From: Limisoma sp963601185
Lineage (GTDB): Bacteria > Bacteroidota > Bacteroidia > Bacteroidales > Muribaculaceae
Direction: 5' to 3'
Assembly (NCBI GenBank): GCA_963601185.1
Contig: CAVCEE010000036.1
Location: forward strand, 1 to 9,661
DNA: 9,661 nt
A model generated the notes under the pieces. It saw only the letters and a program-made list of their open reading frames with translations. It did no database searches and was not told the DNA's origin. The position numbers and the translations under genes are program-made. This document shows, in pieces, positions 1 to 5,697 of the stretch; position 1 is the stretch's first letter, and each line of letters begins with the position of its first letter.

Positions 1-112
1 CCTTGGGATAACTGTAAAGCACTATCTTACGACCACGGTAGTCGCTTGCCTTAATCTCATGTCCGTCCTGGTCTATGCCAAGAACCTCTGGTATTCTGTC
101 TCCTATATTCAT
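1..112 (-). CDS. bcp: Bcp-type thioredoxin-dependent peroxiredoxin, N-terminal part (cut by window edge)
   Basis: Only the first 37 codons are present. They read from an ATG at 110-112 (reverse strand) off the left edge. The translation begins MNIGDRIPEVLGIDQDG and continues with KASDYRGRK and VLYSYPK. This is the usual opening of the AhpC/TSA fold in the Bcp/PrxQ group, which reduces hydrogen peroxide and organic hydroperoxides in the cytoplasm using thioredoxin. The peroxidatic cysteine normally lies a few residues after the Y-F-Y-P-K motif, so it falls outside the window and cannot be checked. One oddity is serine where phenylalanine is usual in Y-F-Y-P-K; this is seen at codon 34. A consensus promoter lies just upstream, so the gene is probably its own transcription unit downstream of rpoD. 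Family assignment is by motif recognition from a short fragment. Confidence 0.8.
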   Translation of the reverse strand, partial: MNIGDRIPEVLGIDQDGHEIKASDYRGRKIVLYSYPK

Positions 113-151
113 AAATGTAAAGAGGAATAGCATTTATGCTTTCCCAAAAGC

Positions 152-182
152 CAAAGTTACAACATTATCGCTTTTTCGGCAA
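152..182 (-). promoter_or_regulatory. Bacteroidota-type promoter for bcp
   Basis: On the minus strand the -7 box TAACTTTG (152-159) matches the Bacteroidota consensus TAnnTTTG. Nineteen bases further upstream is TTGC (179-182), a partial match to the TTTG -33 box. The -7 box ends 39 bases before the bcp ATG, which would give a leader of roughly 30 bases. The match and the position are seen directly; activity is inferred. Confidence 0.7.
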
Positions 183-206
183 GGCTTTGTTTATGCCATA
201 ATAAAG

Positions 207-245
207 CAAGAACCCAGTTGCATTAAATATGCTACCGAGTTCCTG
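207..245 (-). terminator. Terminator-like hairpin downstream of rpoD
   Basis: The two arms 207-218 and 234-245 pair over 12 positions, including three G-U wobbles. They enclose an A-A mismatch (219/233), a 4-base-pair inner stem (220-223 with 229-232) and a 5-base loop. In the minus-strand direction it lies 37 bases beyond the rpoD stop codon and is followed by a moderately U-rich stretch (TTTATTAT), not a clean U run. The other strand is also T-rich after the hairpin. It sits between rpoD and the bcp promoter, where a terminator is expected. The imperfect U tract is the reason for moderate confidence. Confidence 0.5.
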
Positions 246-282
246 TTTCTTTGATATTGCAATGATTGAGTTAAATCAATAA

Positions 283-1137
283 TTACAAGTAAGATTTTAA
301 AAGTCTGCTTTTTTGACCTTTTAATTTACGAATTGCTTTTTCTTTAATCTGGCGGACACGTTCCCTTGTCAAATCAAATTTGTCGCCAATTTCCTCCAGC
401 GTCATTTCCTGACATCCGATGCCGAAAAACATTTTCAATATCTCGCGTTCGCGATCTTGGAGTTGGTTGAGTGCTCGGTCAACCTCTTTAGAAAGAGATT
501 CTTGGTTGAGTGAAGAGTCTGCCATTGGCGAGTCATCGTTTGTCAACACGTCAAGAAGACTGTTGTCTTCACCTTCGACAAACGGAGCATCAACGGAAAT
601 TTGGCGTCCAGAAACGCTCATTGTGCCAGATATTTTTTCTACCGGTACGTCAAGTTGCTTTGCTAATTCTTCTGCGGAAGGGCGTCGCTGGTTCTCTTGT
701 TCAAATTTGGAGAGAGCCTTGCTGATTTTGTTGAGCGAGCCTACTTGATTTAACGGTAAACGGACAATTCTTGATTGCTCAGCCAATGCTTGAAGAATAG
801 ACTGGCGAATCCACCACACTGCGTAGGAAATAAACTTGAAACCTCTTGTCTCATCGAACTTCTGAGCGGCTTTAATCAAGCCCAAATTGCCTTCGTTAAT
901 CAAGTCAGGGAGACTTAATCCTTGATTTTGGTACTGTTTTGCTACAGAAACGACGAAGCGAAGATTTGCTCGAGTCAATTTGTCCAATGCTTTTTCATCA
1001 CCGTTTCGGATGCGTTGCGCTAATTCAACTTCTTCCTCTACGGAGATAAGATCTTCGCGACCGATTTCTTGAAGATACTTATCCAATGATGCACTTTCGC
1101 GGTTGGTGATTGATTTTGAAATCTTTAATTGCCTCAT
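283..1137 (-). CDS. rpoD: Primary RNA polymerase sigma factor (RpoD/SigA), Bacteroidota short form
   Basis: This 284-residue protein is the housekeeping sigma factor that directs RNA polymerase to most promoters. It opens with MRQLKISKSITNRESASLDK, typical of Bacteroidota primary sigma factors, and lacks region 1.1 and the large non-conserved insert of the proteobacterial protein. Region 1.2 lies at about residues 17-50 and region 2 at about 52-121. Region 2 includes the core-binding stretch DLINEGNLGLIKAAQKFD (78-95) and the -10-reading/melting helix KFISYAVWWIRQSI (101-114). Region 3 is at about 130-205. Region 4 is at about 216-278, with the helix-turn-helix TLEEIGDKFDLTRERVRQIK (246-265) that contacts the -33 element. 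The start is supported by a -7 box 32 bases upstream and by the conserved MRQLKI opening. The gene is flanked by its own promoter and a terminator-like hairpin, so it looks monocistronic. No defects seen. Confidence 0.97.
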   Translation of the reverse strand: MRQLKISKSITNRESASLDKYLQEIGREDLISVEEEVELAQRIRNGDEKALDKLTRANLRFVVSVAKQYQNQGLSLPDLINEGNLGLIKAAQKFDETRGFKFISYAVWWIRQSILQALAEQSRIVRLPLNQVGSLNKISKALSKFEQENQRRPSAEELAKQLDVPVEKISGTMSVSGRQISVDAPFVEGEDNSLLDVLTNDDSPMADSSLNQESLSKEVDRALNQLQDREREILKMFFGIGCQEMTLEEIGDKFDLTRERVRQIKEKAIRKLKGQKSRLLKSYL

Positions 1138-1169
1138 TAATAAAAAATATTTAGAACACGTTTGAACTG

Positions 1170-1200
1170 CAAAGATAATACAATTTTATTGCATTATGAA
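1170..1200 (-). promoter_or_regulatory. Bacteroidota-type promoter for rpoD
   Basis: The minus strand carries TATCTTTG (1170-1177), a perfect TAnnTTTG -7 box, ending 32 bases before the rpoD ATG. The expected -33 position (1197-1200, 19 bases further up) reads TTCA, only a partial match. The spacer and flanks are very A/T-rich. The -7 call is strong and the -33 is weak. Confidence 0.7.
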
Positions 1201-1240
1201 TATCCCTTTATTGCAAAATCCAATAATAAAACAACAATTT

Positions 1241-1274
1241 AACAAAAAATAGGTGGCTAATGTTTAGCCACCTA
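1241..1274 (-). terminator. Rho-independent terminator of the htrA-type gene
   Basis: A perfect 11-base-pair stem is formed by TAGGTGGCTAA (1250-1260) and TTAGCCACCTA (1264-1274), with a 3-base loop. In the minus-strand direction it is followed at once by TTTTTTGTT (1241-1249). It starts 30 bases after the stop codon of the protease gene. Stem, tight loop and U tract are the textbook arrangement. It should also insulate rpoD, whose promoter lies just downstream. Confidence 0.92.
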
Positions 1275-1304
1275 CCTAATTTCTTCAGAAGAAAAAACTA
1301 TTTG

Positions 1305-2777
1305 CTATTCTTCGTCAAACAATGGTACTGCCAAATAGGTCCTTTTGCCTGTTGCGGTAAGGCCCTTAATGTACATCACCTTGTCGGCACTGGCATCTTT
1401 CATAATGCTGTTATAGATGGTCTCAACATCGCTTTGGGAATTAACTTTCTGCTCGTTGATTTCTTGGATTATAAAGCCGTTTGAAATGCCTGCGTCTTTG
1501 AATTTGCCCTTGGTGACACCACCGACAACTACGCCATTGCTGATATGGAGAGCATCCATCGTCTTTTGAGGAACTTTCGTAAACGTGCAGCCAAGTGCAG
1601 TAAAGTCGTCTTTTGTGATTTTTGTGCCGCCTTGTGAGTTGCGGAACGTTACGGTAGTGGTTTTAGCCTTGCCGTCGCGGTAGTATTTTATTATGGCTTT
1701 GTCACCAGGGGAGTATTGACTTATGGCCTCCTGAAGTTCAGCCGTGCTTTTCACTTGTGTGCCTCCGATTTCAGTGATGATGTCATCTTTCTGCAATCCG
1801 GCTTCTTTTGCTGCACTCTGGTCTTGAACCTCGTTGACATAGATACCTTCTGTCAATTTGATGTTTTTCTCCTTACACAAATCCGGGGTCAACTGAGTGA
1901 ATGTGATGCCAAGCATAGCACGTTGCACAGAGCCGTATTGCTTGAGGTCGGAGATGACTTTCTTTACGATAGACGACGGAATGGCAAAGGCATATCCGCT
2001 ATAATCACCAGTGCGTGAATAAATCAGAGTGTTAATGCCCATCAATTCGCCCTTGGTGTTGACAAGTGCGCCGCCGCTGTTGCCTTGGTTGACTACGGCA
2101 TCTGTCTGGATAAACGATTCGATTCCGAACTGTTGACTGTGGGTCACAGATGAGATGTTGCGCGCCTTTGCGCTCACGATTCCGGCAGTGACAGTCGACG
2201 TGAATCCGAATGGGTTACCTACAGCCAATACCCATTCACCAACCTTGAGTTTGTCAGAGTCTCCAAAAGTAATGAAGTTCAAATTAGATGCGTCAATTTT
2301 CAACAAGGCAAGGTCTGTGTTGCTGTCTGTTCCGATGACAGTGGCATCGTATGTCTTGTTGTCGTTGAGTGTAACCTCTAATTTCTCGGCGCTTTCAACA
2401 ACGTGGTTGTTCGTAACGATATATCCGTCGGCGCTTATGATTACGCCAGAACCTAAGCCCAATGGCTGAGGGTCAGATTTCTGCTTTTGCTGTTGTTGAC
2501 GCTGGCTGTTGCCAAAATTAGGACCGAAGAAGAATTCGAAGAACGGGTCATCAAACCCCTGCATACGGCTCTGTTTTGGCGTGGCAAAACTTTTGATGCT
2601 GACAACTCTATTTATTGTAGCTTCTGCAGCTTTTGTGAAATCGATAGGAGCGGATGCCGCAACTGATGAGCGTGTGGCACTGTTTGTCGACGCTTGCTCG
2701 GATGCAAACGCTGGTGACGTTGCTAAAATCAATGACGACAGTAAAACTATCGCCGGGTTTGCTTTATTCATTTTCAT
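1305..2777 (-). CDS. Do/DegP/HtrA-type periplasmic serine protease with two PDZ domains
   Basis: This 490-residue protein is an HtrA-family envelope quality-control protease and chaperone that degrades or holds misfolded periplasmic proteins. A Sec signal peptide is visible: basic MKMNK, a hydrophobic core to about residue 22, and AFA at 23-25 before the likely cut. The trypsin-like domain spans about 45-280. Its catalytic triad is complete: His125 in TNNHVVES, Asp155 in SNTDLALLK and Ser234 in QGNSGGAL. Residues 70-105 form the LA-loop region, rich in Phe and Gln (QRQQQQKQK at 92-100). PDZ1 covers about 285-380, with the peptide-binding loop AMLGI (287-291); a divergent PDZ2 follows at about 391-486. 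Length and two-PDZ layout match DegP/DegQ. A second ATG two codons in makes no practical difference. A strong terminator follows the gene. No consensus housekeeping promoter is obvious upstream, which could fit stress-dependent control, but this is inference. Confidence 0.95.
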   Translation of the reverse strand: MKMNKANPAIVLLSSLILATSPAFASEQASTNSATRSSVAASAPIDFTKAAEATINRVVSIKSFATPKQSRMQGFDDPFFEFFFGPNFGNSQRQQQQKQKSDPQPLGLGSGVIISADGYIVTNNHVVESAEKLEVTLNDNKTYDATVIGTDSNTDLALLKIDASNLNFITFGDSDKLKVGEWVLAVGNPFGFTSTVTAGIVSAKARNISSVTHSQQFGIESFIQTDAVVNQGNSGGALVNTKGELMGINTLIYSRTGDYSGYAFAIPSSIVKKVISDLKQYGSVQRAMLGITFTQLTPDLCKEKNIKLTEGIYVNEVQDQSAAKEAGLQKDDIITEIGGTQVKSTAELQEAISQYSPGDKAIIKYYRDGKAKTTTVTFRNSQGGTKITKDDFTALGCTFTKVPQKTMDALHISNGVVVGGVTKGKFKDAGISNGFIIQEINEQKVNSQSDVETIYNSIMKDASADKVMYIKGLTATGKRTYLAVPLFDEE

Positions 2778-2974
2778 AACGATAATGTTAAATAATTTGT
2801 TCGTTAATAAATATAATCGTTAATTTTAACTTTTGACGTGGCTAATTTACATCGAATATTTGAATAAGGATTATCGTAGGGGCATTATTTAAGTTTAATT
2901 AATCAAAGGATATAGCATTATCGTATGAAGTGTAAAGTATGTATAATATATATGTCTGAATATTTACAATTCAG
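2778..2974. other. A/T-rich intergenic region upstream of the htrA-type gene with repeated ATTATCGT-like motifs
   Basis: This 197-base stretch has no gene-sized reading frame. It should hold the promoter of the protease gene. On the minus strand TATATTTA (2808-2815) resembles a -7 box but lacks the final G and has no matching -33 box. Short related motifs recur: CATTATCGT at 2916-2924, ATTATCGT at 2870-2877, ATAATCGT at 2813-2820, and the inverted ACGATAATG at 2779-2787. TCGTTAAT occurs at 2801-2808 and 2817-2824. A 6-base-pair hairpin (2956-2961 with 2969-2974) abuts the DUF695 stop codon but has no U tract. Function of these motifs is unknown. Confidence 0.4.
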
Positions 2975-3466
2975 CTATTCTTCATCAATAATTTCCGTTT
3001 TCAATCTCATTTCGTTGTATTCGTTCCATTCATCGTCTTTTTCGGCGTAAAATTCCAATGGTAGAAGTTCAAAACTGGATAGGGCAGAGTTGATAAGAAA
3101 TTGGAACTTGTTCAGGTTCTTCACATAGAAAATCCAGTTGCGCTCACCGTCGCCAGTGTATATGCCTGTGAGAATTGCCGCTTGGTCTTTGTTGAAAGCA
3201 TTGGCAAGCGCATCGGAAACCAACTCCATAAGCGTTGATGTCTCATAGTCGGGCATACCATCCTTTTCAGACTCATATCGCCAGGTTATTTCAACTCGAT
3301 CATTGAATTTGCCAGAATTCATTACTGGCTCAACGTTTCTTCTGCCGGTAACAATAATCCGATTGCCGTTGTCTGCTGAGGTTGGGGTAGTCCACCACTC
3401 ATCCCCGATTTTGAATTTTGTCATATCTTTAATAAATTTGTCACTAAGATAGTAAAATCTTTCCAT
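2975..3466 (-). CDS. DUF695 domain protein
   Basis: A 163-residue soluble, acidic protein with no signal peptide or membrane segment. It matches the DUF695 family by pattern: VEITWRYES..DGMPD (58-73), a helical stretch ETSTLMELVSDALANAF (75-91), TGDGERNWIFYVKN (104-117), and the acidic C-terminal part EFYAEKDDEWNEY (138-150). The biochemical function of the family is not known, so none is assigned. The longer frame running to 3841 is rejected as the start because its first 125 codons lie antisense to rmuC and read as composition-biased nonsense. Two starts are plausible: ATG at 3464-3466 (chosen, MERFYYL) or the in-frame ATG at 3422-3424 (MTKFKIGDEWW, 149 residues), just before the conserved WW. 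The gene is divergent from rmuC, and the rmuC promoter overlaps its first codons. Confidence 0.75.
   Translation of the reverse strand: MERFYYLSDKFIKDMTKFKIGDEWWTTPTSADNGNRIIVTGRRNVEPVMNSGKFNDRVEITWRYESEKDGMPDYETSTLMELVSDALANAFNKDQAAILTGIYTGDGERNWIFYVKNLNKFQFLINSALSSFELLPLEFYAEKDDEWNEYNEMRLKTEIIDEE
3410..3440 (+). promoter_or_regulatory. Perfect Bacteroidota consensus promoter reading toward rmuC
   Basis: TTTG (3410-3413), a 19-base spacer and TAAATTTG (3433-3440) match both consensus elements and the preferred spacing exactly. Transcription would start near 3447, giving rmuC a leader of about 60 bases. The promoter lies within the 5' coding region of the divergent DUF695 gene, and its -7 box lies between the two candidate DUF695 start codons. 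A second box, TAGATTTG (3473-3480), is 40 bases downstream and lacks a -33 partner. Confidence 0.75.
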
Positions 3467-3487
3467 AAAAATTAGATTTGTCACTAA
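3436..3487 (+). repeat. 12-base direct repeat at 40-base offset in the rmuC/DUF695 start region
   Basis: ATTTGTCACTAA occurs at 3436-3447 and again at 3476-3487. Each copy contains the last five bases of a TAnnTTTG box. Similarity continues upstream imperfectly to CAT triplets at 3422-3424 and 3464-3466, the two candidate DUF695 start codons on the other strand. This looks like an old short duplication of a start/promoter segment, though the repeat could also be a regulator site. Confidence 0.6.
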
Positions 3488-3506
3488 CGCATAAAATAAC
3501 ATAGCG

Positions 3507-4715
3507 ATGGAATTTGCATTGGCGATTGCCGTAATAGTTTGTATAATATTAGGTTGGATGCTTTTGTCGAAGAACAAGACAATAAAGGCCCAACAGTCAC
3601 AAACGGAGACACTCAAAATTGAAAATGCACGGCTGAATGAGAAAATCGTCAATGCCGAGCAATTTAACAGGGCATTGCGAGAAGAGGCTAAAAACCAGTT
3701 TAAGGCTGTTGCCAGTGATATTTTTTCTGCACATTCGGAAAAATTGAAGGCTTCCAACAGTGCGCAAATGTCAGAAATCCTGAATCCATTGAAAGAGGAA
3801 ATCAAAGATTTCAAGAAGAAAGTTGACGACACGTTTCTCAATTCTTCAAAGGAACGTTCTGTGCTTGGTGAGCAGATGCGTCAACTTATGGATTTAAACA
3901 AGACAATAGGCAAAGAAGCCCGGGAATTGACGGAGGCATTGTCTGGGAACACGAAGATTCAAGGTGACTGGGGTGAGTTGATTCTCCAAACGATTCTTGA
4001 CAAGTCCGGACTGGTTGAAGGAGAGAATTATTTCGTACAGTTGACAAAGAACGAAGACGGTGAGCAGATAAAAAACGAGCGGAACGAACGGCTTCGCCCC
4101 GATGTAGTGGTATCGTTACCAGACAAAAAAAGTATTGTTATAGATTCCAAAGTTTCCCTTACGGCGTATTTGAATTATGTGAATGCAGACAATGAGGCTG
4201 ATAGAACAAAATATGGTAAGGCCCACGTGCTGTCGGTGAGAAGTCACTTGAAGGAGCTTGATTCAAAAAATTATCAGGACTATGTTGGGATAGACAAGGA
4301 CGGGCGGATTGACTATGTGTTGATGTTCATCCCCAATGAGCATGCTTATATGGCAGCGATGTCGCTCGACCCGAATTTGTGGATGGAGGCGTATGAAAAG
4401 CGTGTAGTCATAATCAGTCCAGCACACGTCATCTCCACATTACGACTGATTGCCCAACTGTGGACACGCGACAAACAGACTAAAAACGCATTGCTGATTG
4501 CAGAAGAGGGAGGAAAATTGTATGATAAGTTTGTGGGATTTATTGATGATATGCAATCAATAGGGGATAGCCTTAACAAGGCAAGTGAAGCACACCAAAA
4601 TGCCTTAAACAAGTTGAAGGATGGTCGGGGCAATATTATGACAAAAGTACAGAAACTGCAAGAACTTGGAGCGAAAGCATCCAAGTCCTTGCCTAAAAAT
4701 CTTATTTCAGATTAG
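3507..4715 (+). CDS. rmuC: RmuC family DNA recombination protein
   Basis: This 402-residue protein belongs to the RmuC family, which in E. coli limits inversions at short inverted repeats; its exact activity is unresolved. A single N-terminal membrane segment (about residues 3-20) anchors it, followed by charged coiled-coil helices (about 25-135). The core domain contains GDWGELIL (153-160), RPDVVV (197-202) and VIDSK (211-215). This pattern fits the PD-(D/E)xK nuclease-like fold proposed for the family, with Glu157, Asp199 and Asp213/Lys215 as likely active-site residues. PNEHAYMAA (276-284) and IISPAHVISTLRLIAQLW (302-319) are further family hallmarks, and a helical tail follows to 395. The start gives the membrane anchor directly after the initiator Met. 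It is the only plus-strand gene here. It has a consensus promoter upstream and converges with fmt, 7 bases away. Confidence 0.93.
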   Translation: MEFALAIAVIVCIILGWMLLSKNKTIKAQQSQTETLKIENARLNEKIVNAEQFNRALREEAKNQFKAVASDIFSAHSEKLKASNSAQMSEILNPLKEEIKDFKKKVDDTFLNSSKERSVLGEQMRQLMDLNKTIGKEARELTEALSGNTKIQGDWGELILQTILDKSGLVEGENYFVQLTKNEDGEQIKNERNERLRPDVVVSLPDKKSIVIDSKVSLTAYLNYVNADNEADRTKYGKAHVLSVRSHLKELDSKNYQDYVGIDKDGRIDYVLMFIPNEHAYMAAMSLDPNLWMEAYEKRVVIISPAHVISTLRLIAQLWTRDKQTKNALLIAEEGGKLYDKFVGFIDDMQSIGDSLNKASEAHQNALNKLKDGRGNIMTKVQKLQELGAKASKSLPKNLISD

Positions 4716-4728
4716 CGTTTTGCTAATC
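4710..4728. terminator. Small hairpin spanning the rmuC and fmt stop codons
   Basis: GATTAGC (4710-4716) and GCTAATC (4722-4728) form a perfect 7-base-pair stem with a 5-base loop in the only gap between the convergent genes. Each arm contains one gene's TAG stop codon. Neither side has a proper U run, so it is a weak terminator candidate at best. It is listed because no other terminator-like structure lies between the two convergent genes. Confidence 0.3.
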
Positions 4729-5685
4729 AAAAGTCACATCTGTCAAATCGAATCCACGGAGAAAGTCTGCTGCTCCCATCCTCTTTTTTCCTGACAGTTG
4801 GAGCGATTCGATTTTGAGCCGTCCGTCTTTGCAGTCAACGAGAATCTCATTTTTGTTGACTGTTACTTTTCCAGGTGTAGTCTCTGATGATGCGCTGGGT
4901 AAACTTGTCGTGAATATCTTTAGGGAATATTCCTTGCCGTCTTTGTTGAAACTTGTCCAGGCTGCCGGATATGGAGATAGACCACGAATCTTGTTGTAGA
5001 CAGACAGAGCCTCGGCGTTCCAGTCAATTTTGCAGGTGTCTTTGAAAATCTTTGGAGCAGGAGTAGGCTCTTGTTCGCCGTTGATTAAACTATCTTGCGG
5101 AATACGTTTTACATCGCCCAGCAGAATGTCGTTTACAGTCTCCAGAACCATATCTGCGCCGATATTCATCAACTTGTCGTGAACGATGCCTACATTGTCA
5201 GCTATGGCTATGTCCGTCTTCCGTTGCTGGATAATGTCTCCAGTGTCAATCTCGTGTTTTAGGAAAAAGGTGGTTACGCCAGTCTCTTTTTCTCCGTTGA
5301 TTACAGCCCAGTTTATAGGCGCAGCACCCCGATATTTGGGCAACAAAGACGCATGCAGGTTGAATGTGCCAAGTCGAGGCATATTCCAAACCACTTCGGG
5401 GAGCATCCGGAATGCGATTACGATAAACAAGTCGGCATTGAGGGAACGCAGTCGTTCTACAAATTCGGAATCTTTGAGTTTCTCTGGCTGAAGAACAGGT
5501 AAATTGTGCTCTGTTGCATACACCTTGACATCTGACTGAATCATATGGTGACCTCTGCCGGCTTGCTTGTCAGGCATTGTTACAACCGATACAATATTAT
5601 ATCCGTTTTTTACCAAGTTGTCCAAACTTGCCACTGCAAATTCGGGCGTGCCGAAAAATACTATCTTTAAATCTTCTTTTTTCAT
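4723..5685 (-). CDS. fmt: Methionyl-tRNA formyltransferase
   Basis: This 320-residue enzyme formylates the amino group of methionyl-initiator tRNA using 10-formyltetrahydrofolate, in the cytoplasm. The N-terminal hydrolase domain starts with KIVFFGTPEFAVASL (7-21). Its catalytic set is intact: Asn109 and His111 in FNLHASLLPKYRGAAPINWA (108-127), and Asp147 in EIDTGD (145-150). The N-H-D spacing equals that of E. coli Fmt (Asn108, His110, Asp146). The C-terminal OB-like tRNA-binding domain runs from about 212, where PTPAPKIFKDTCKIDW marks the linker and first strand, to the end. Length is normal for the family. It is the last gene of the minus-strand cluster, 12 bases after the CLC gene, and probably depends on that operon's promoter because none is visible in the gap. 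Confidence 0.97.
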   Translation of the reverse strand: MKKEDLKIVFFGTPEFAVASLDNLVKNGYNIVSVVTMPDKQAGRGHHMIQSDVKVYATEHNLPVLQPEKLKDSEFVERLRSLNADLFIVIAFRMLPEVVWNMPRLGTFNLHASLLPKYRGAAPINWAVINGEKETGVTTFFLKHEIDTGDIIQQRKTDIAIADNVGIVHDKLMNIGADMVLETVNDILLGDVKRIPQDSLINGEQEPTPAPKIFKDTCKIDWNAEALSVYNKIRGLSPYPAAWTSFNKDGKEYSLKIFTTSLPSASSETTPGKVTVNKNEILVDCKDGRLKIESLQLSGKKRMGAADFLRGFDLTDVTFD

Positions 5686-5697
5686 GCAGAAAGTTTT

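Noticed and set aside
419..748. Open frame of 109 codons on the plus strand inside rpoD
   Set aside because: It is antisense to conserved sigma factor regions 3 and 4, Ser/Arg-rich, and has no upstream signal.
2808..2815. TATATTTA as a promoter -7 box for the htrA-type gene
   Set aside because: It lacks the final G of TAnnTTTG and has no -33 box at 19-21 bases. In such A/T-rich DNA a match this weak is expected by chance.
2956..2974. Hairpin next to the DUF695 stop codon as an intrinsic terminator
   Set aside because: The stem has only 6 A/T-rich base pairs with a 7-base loop, and alternating A/T rather than a U run follows it.
3467..3841. N-terminal extension of the DUF695 reading frame to 3841 (288 residues in all)
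   Set aside because: The extra 125 codons are antisense to the well-supported rmuC gene and encode a Ser/Phe/Leu-rich sequence with no family resemblance. The conserved domain begins after the ATG at 3464-3466.
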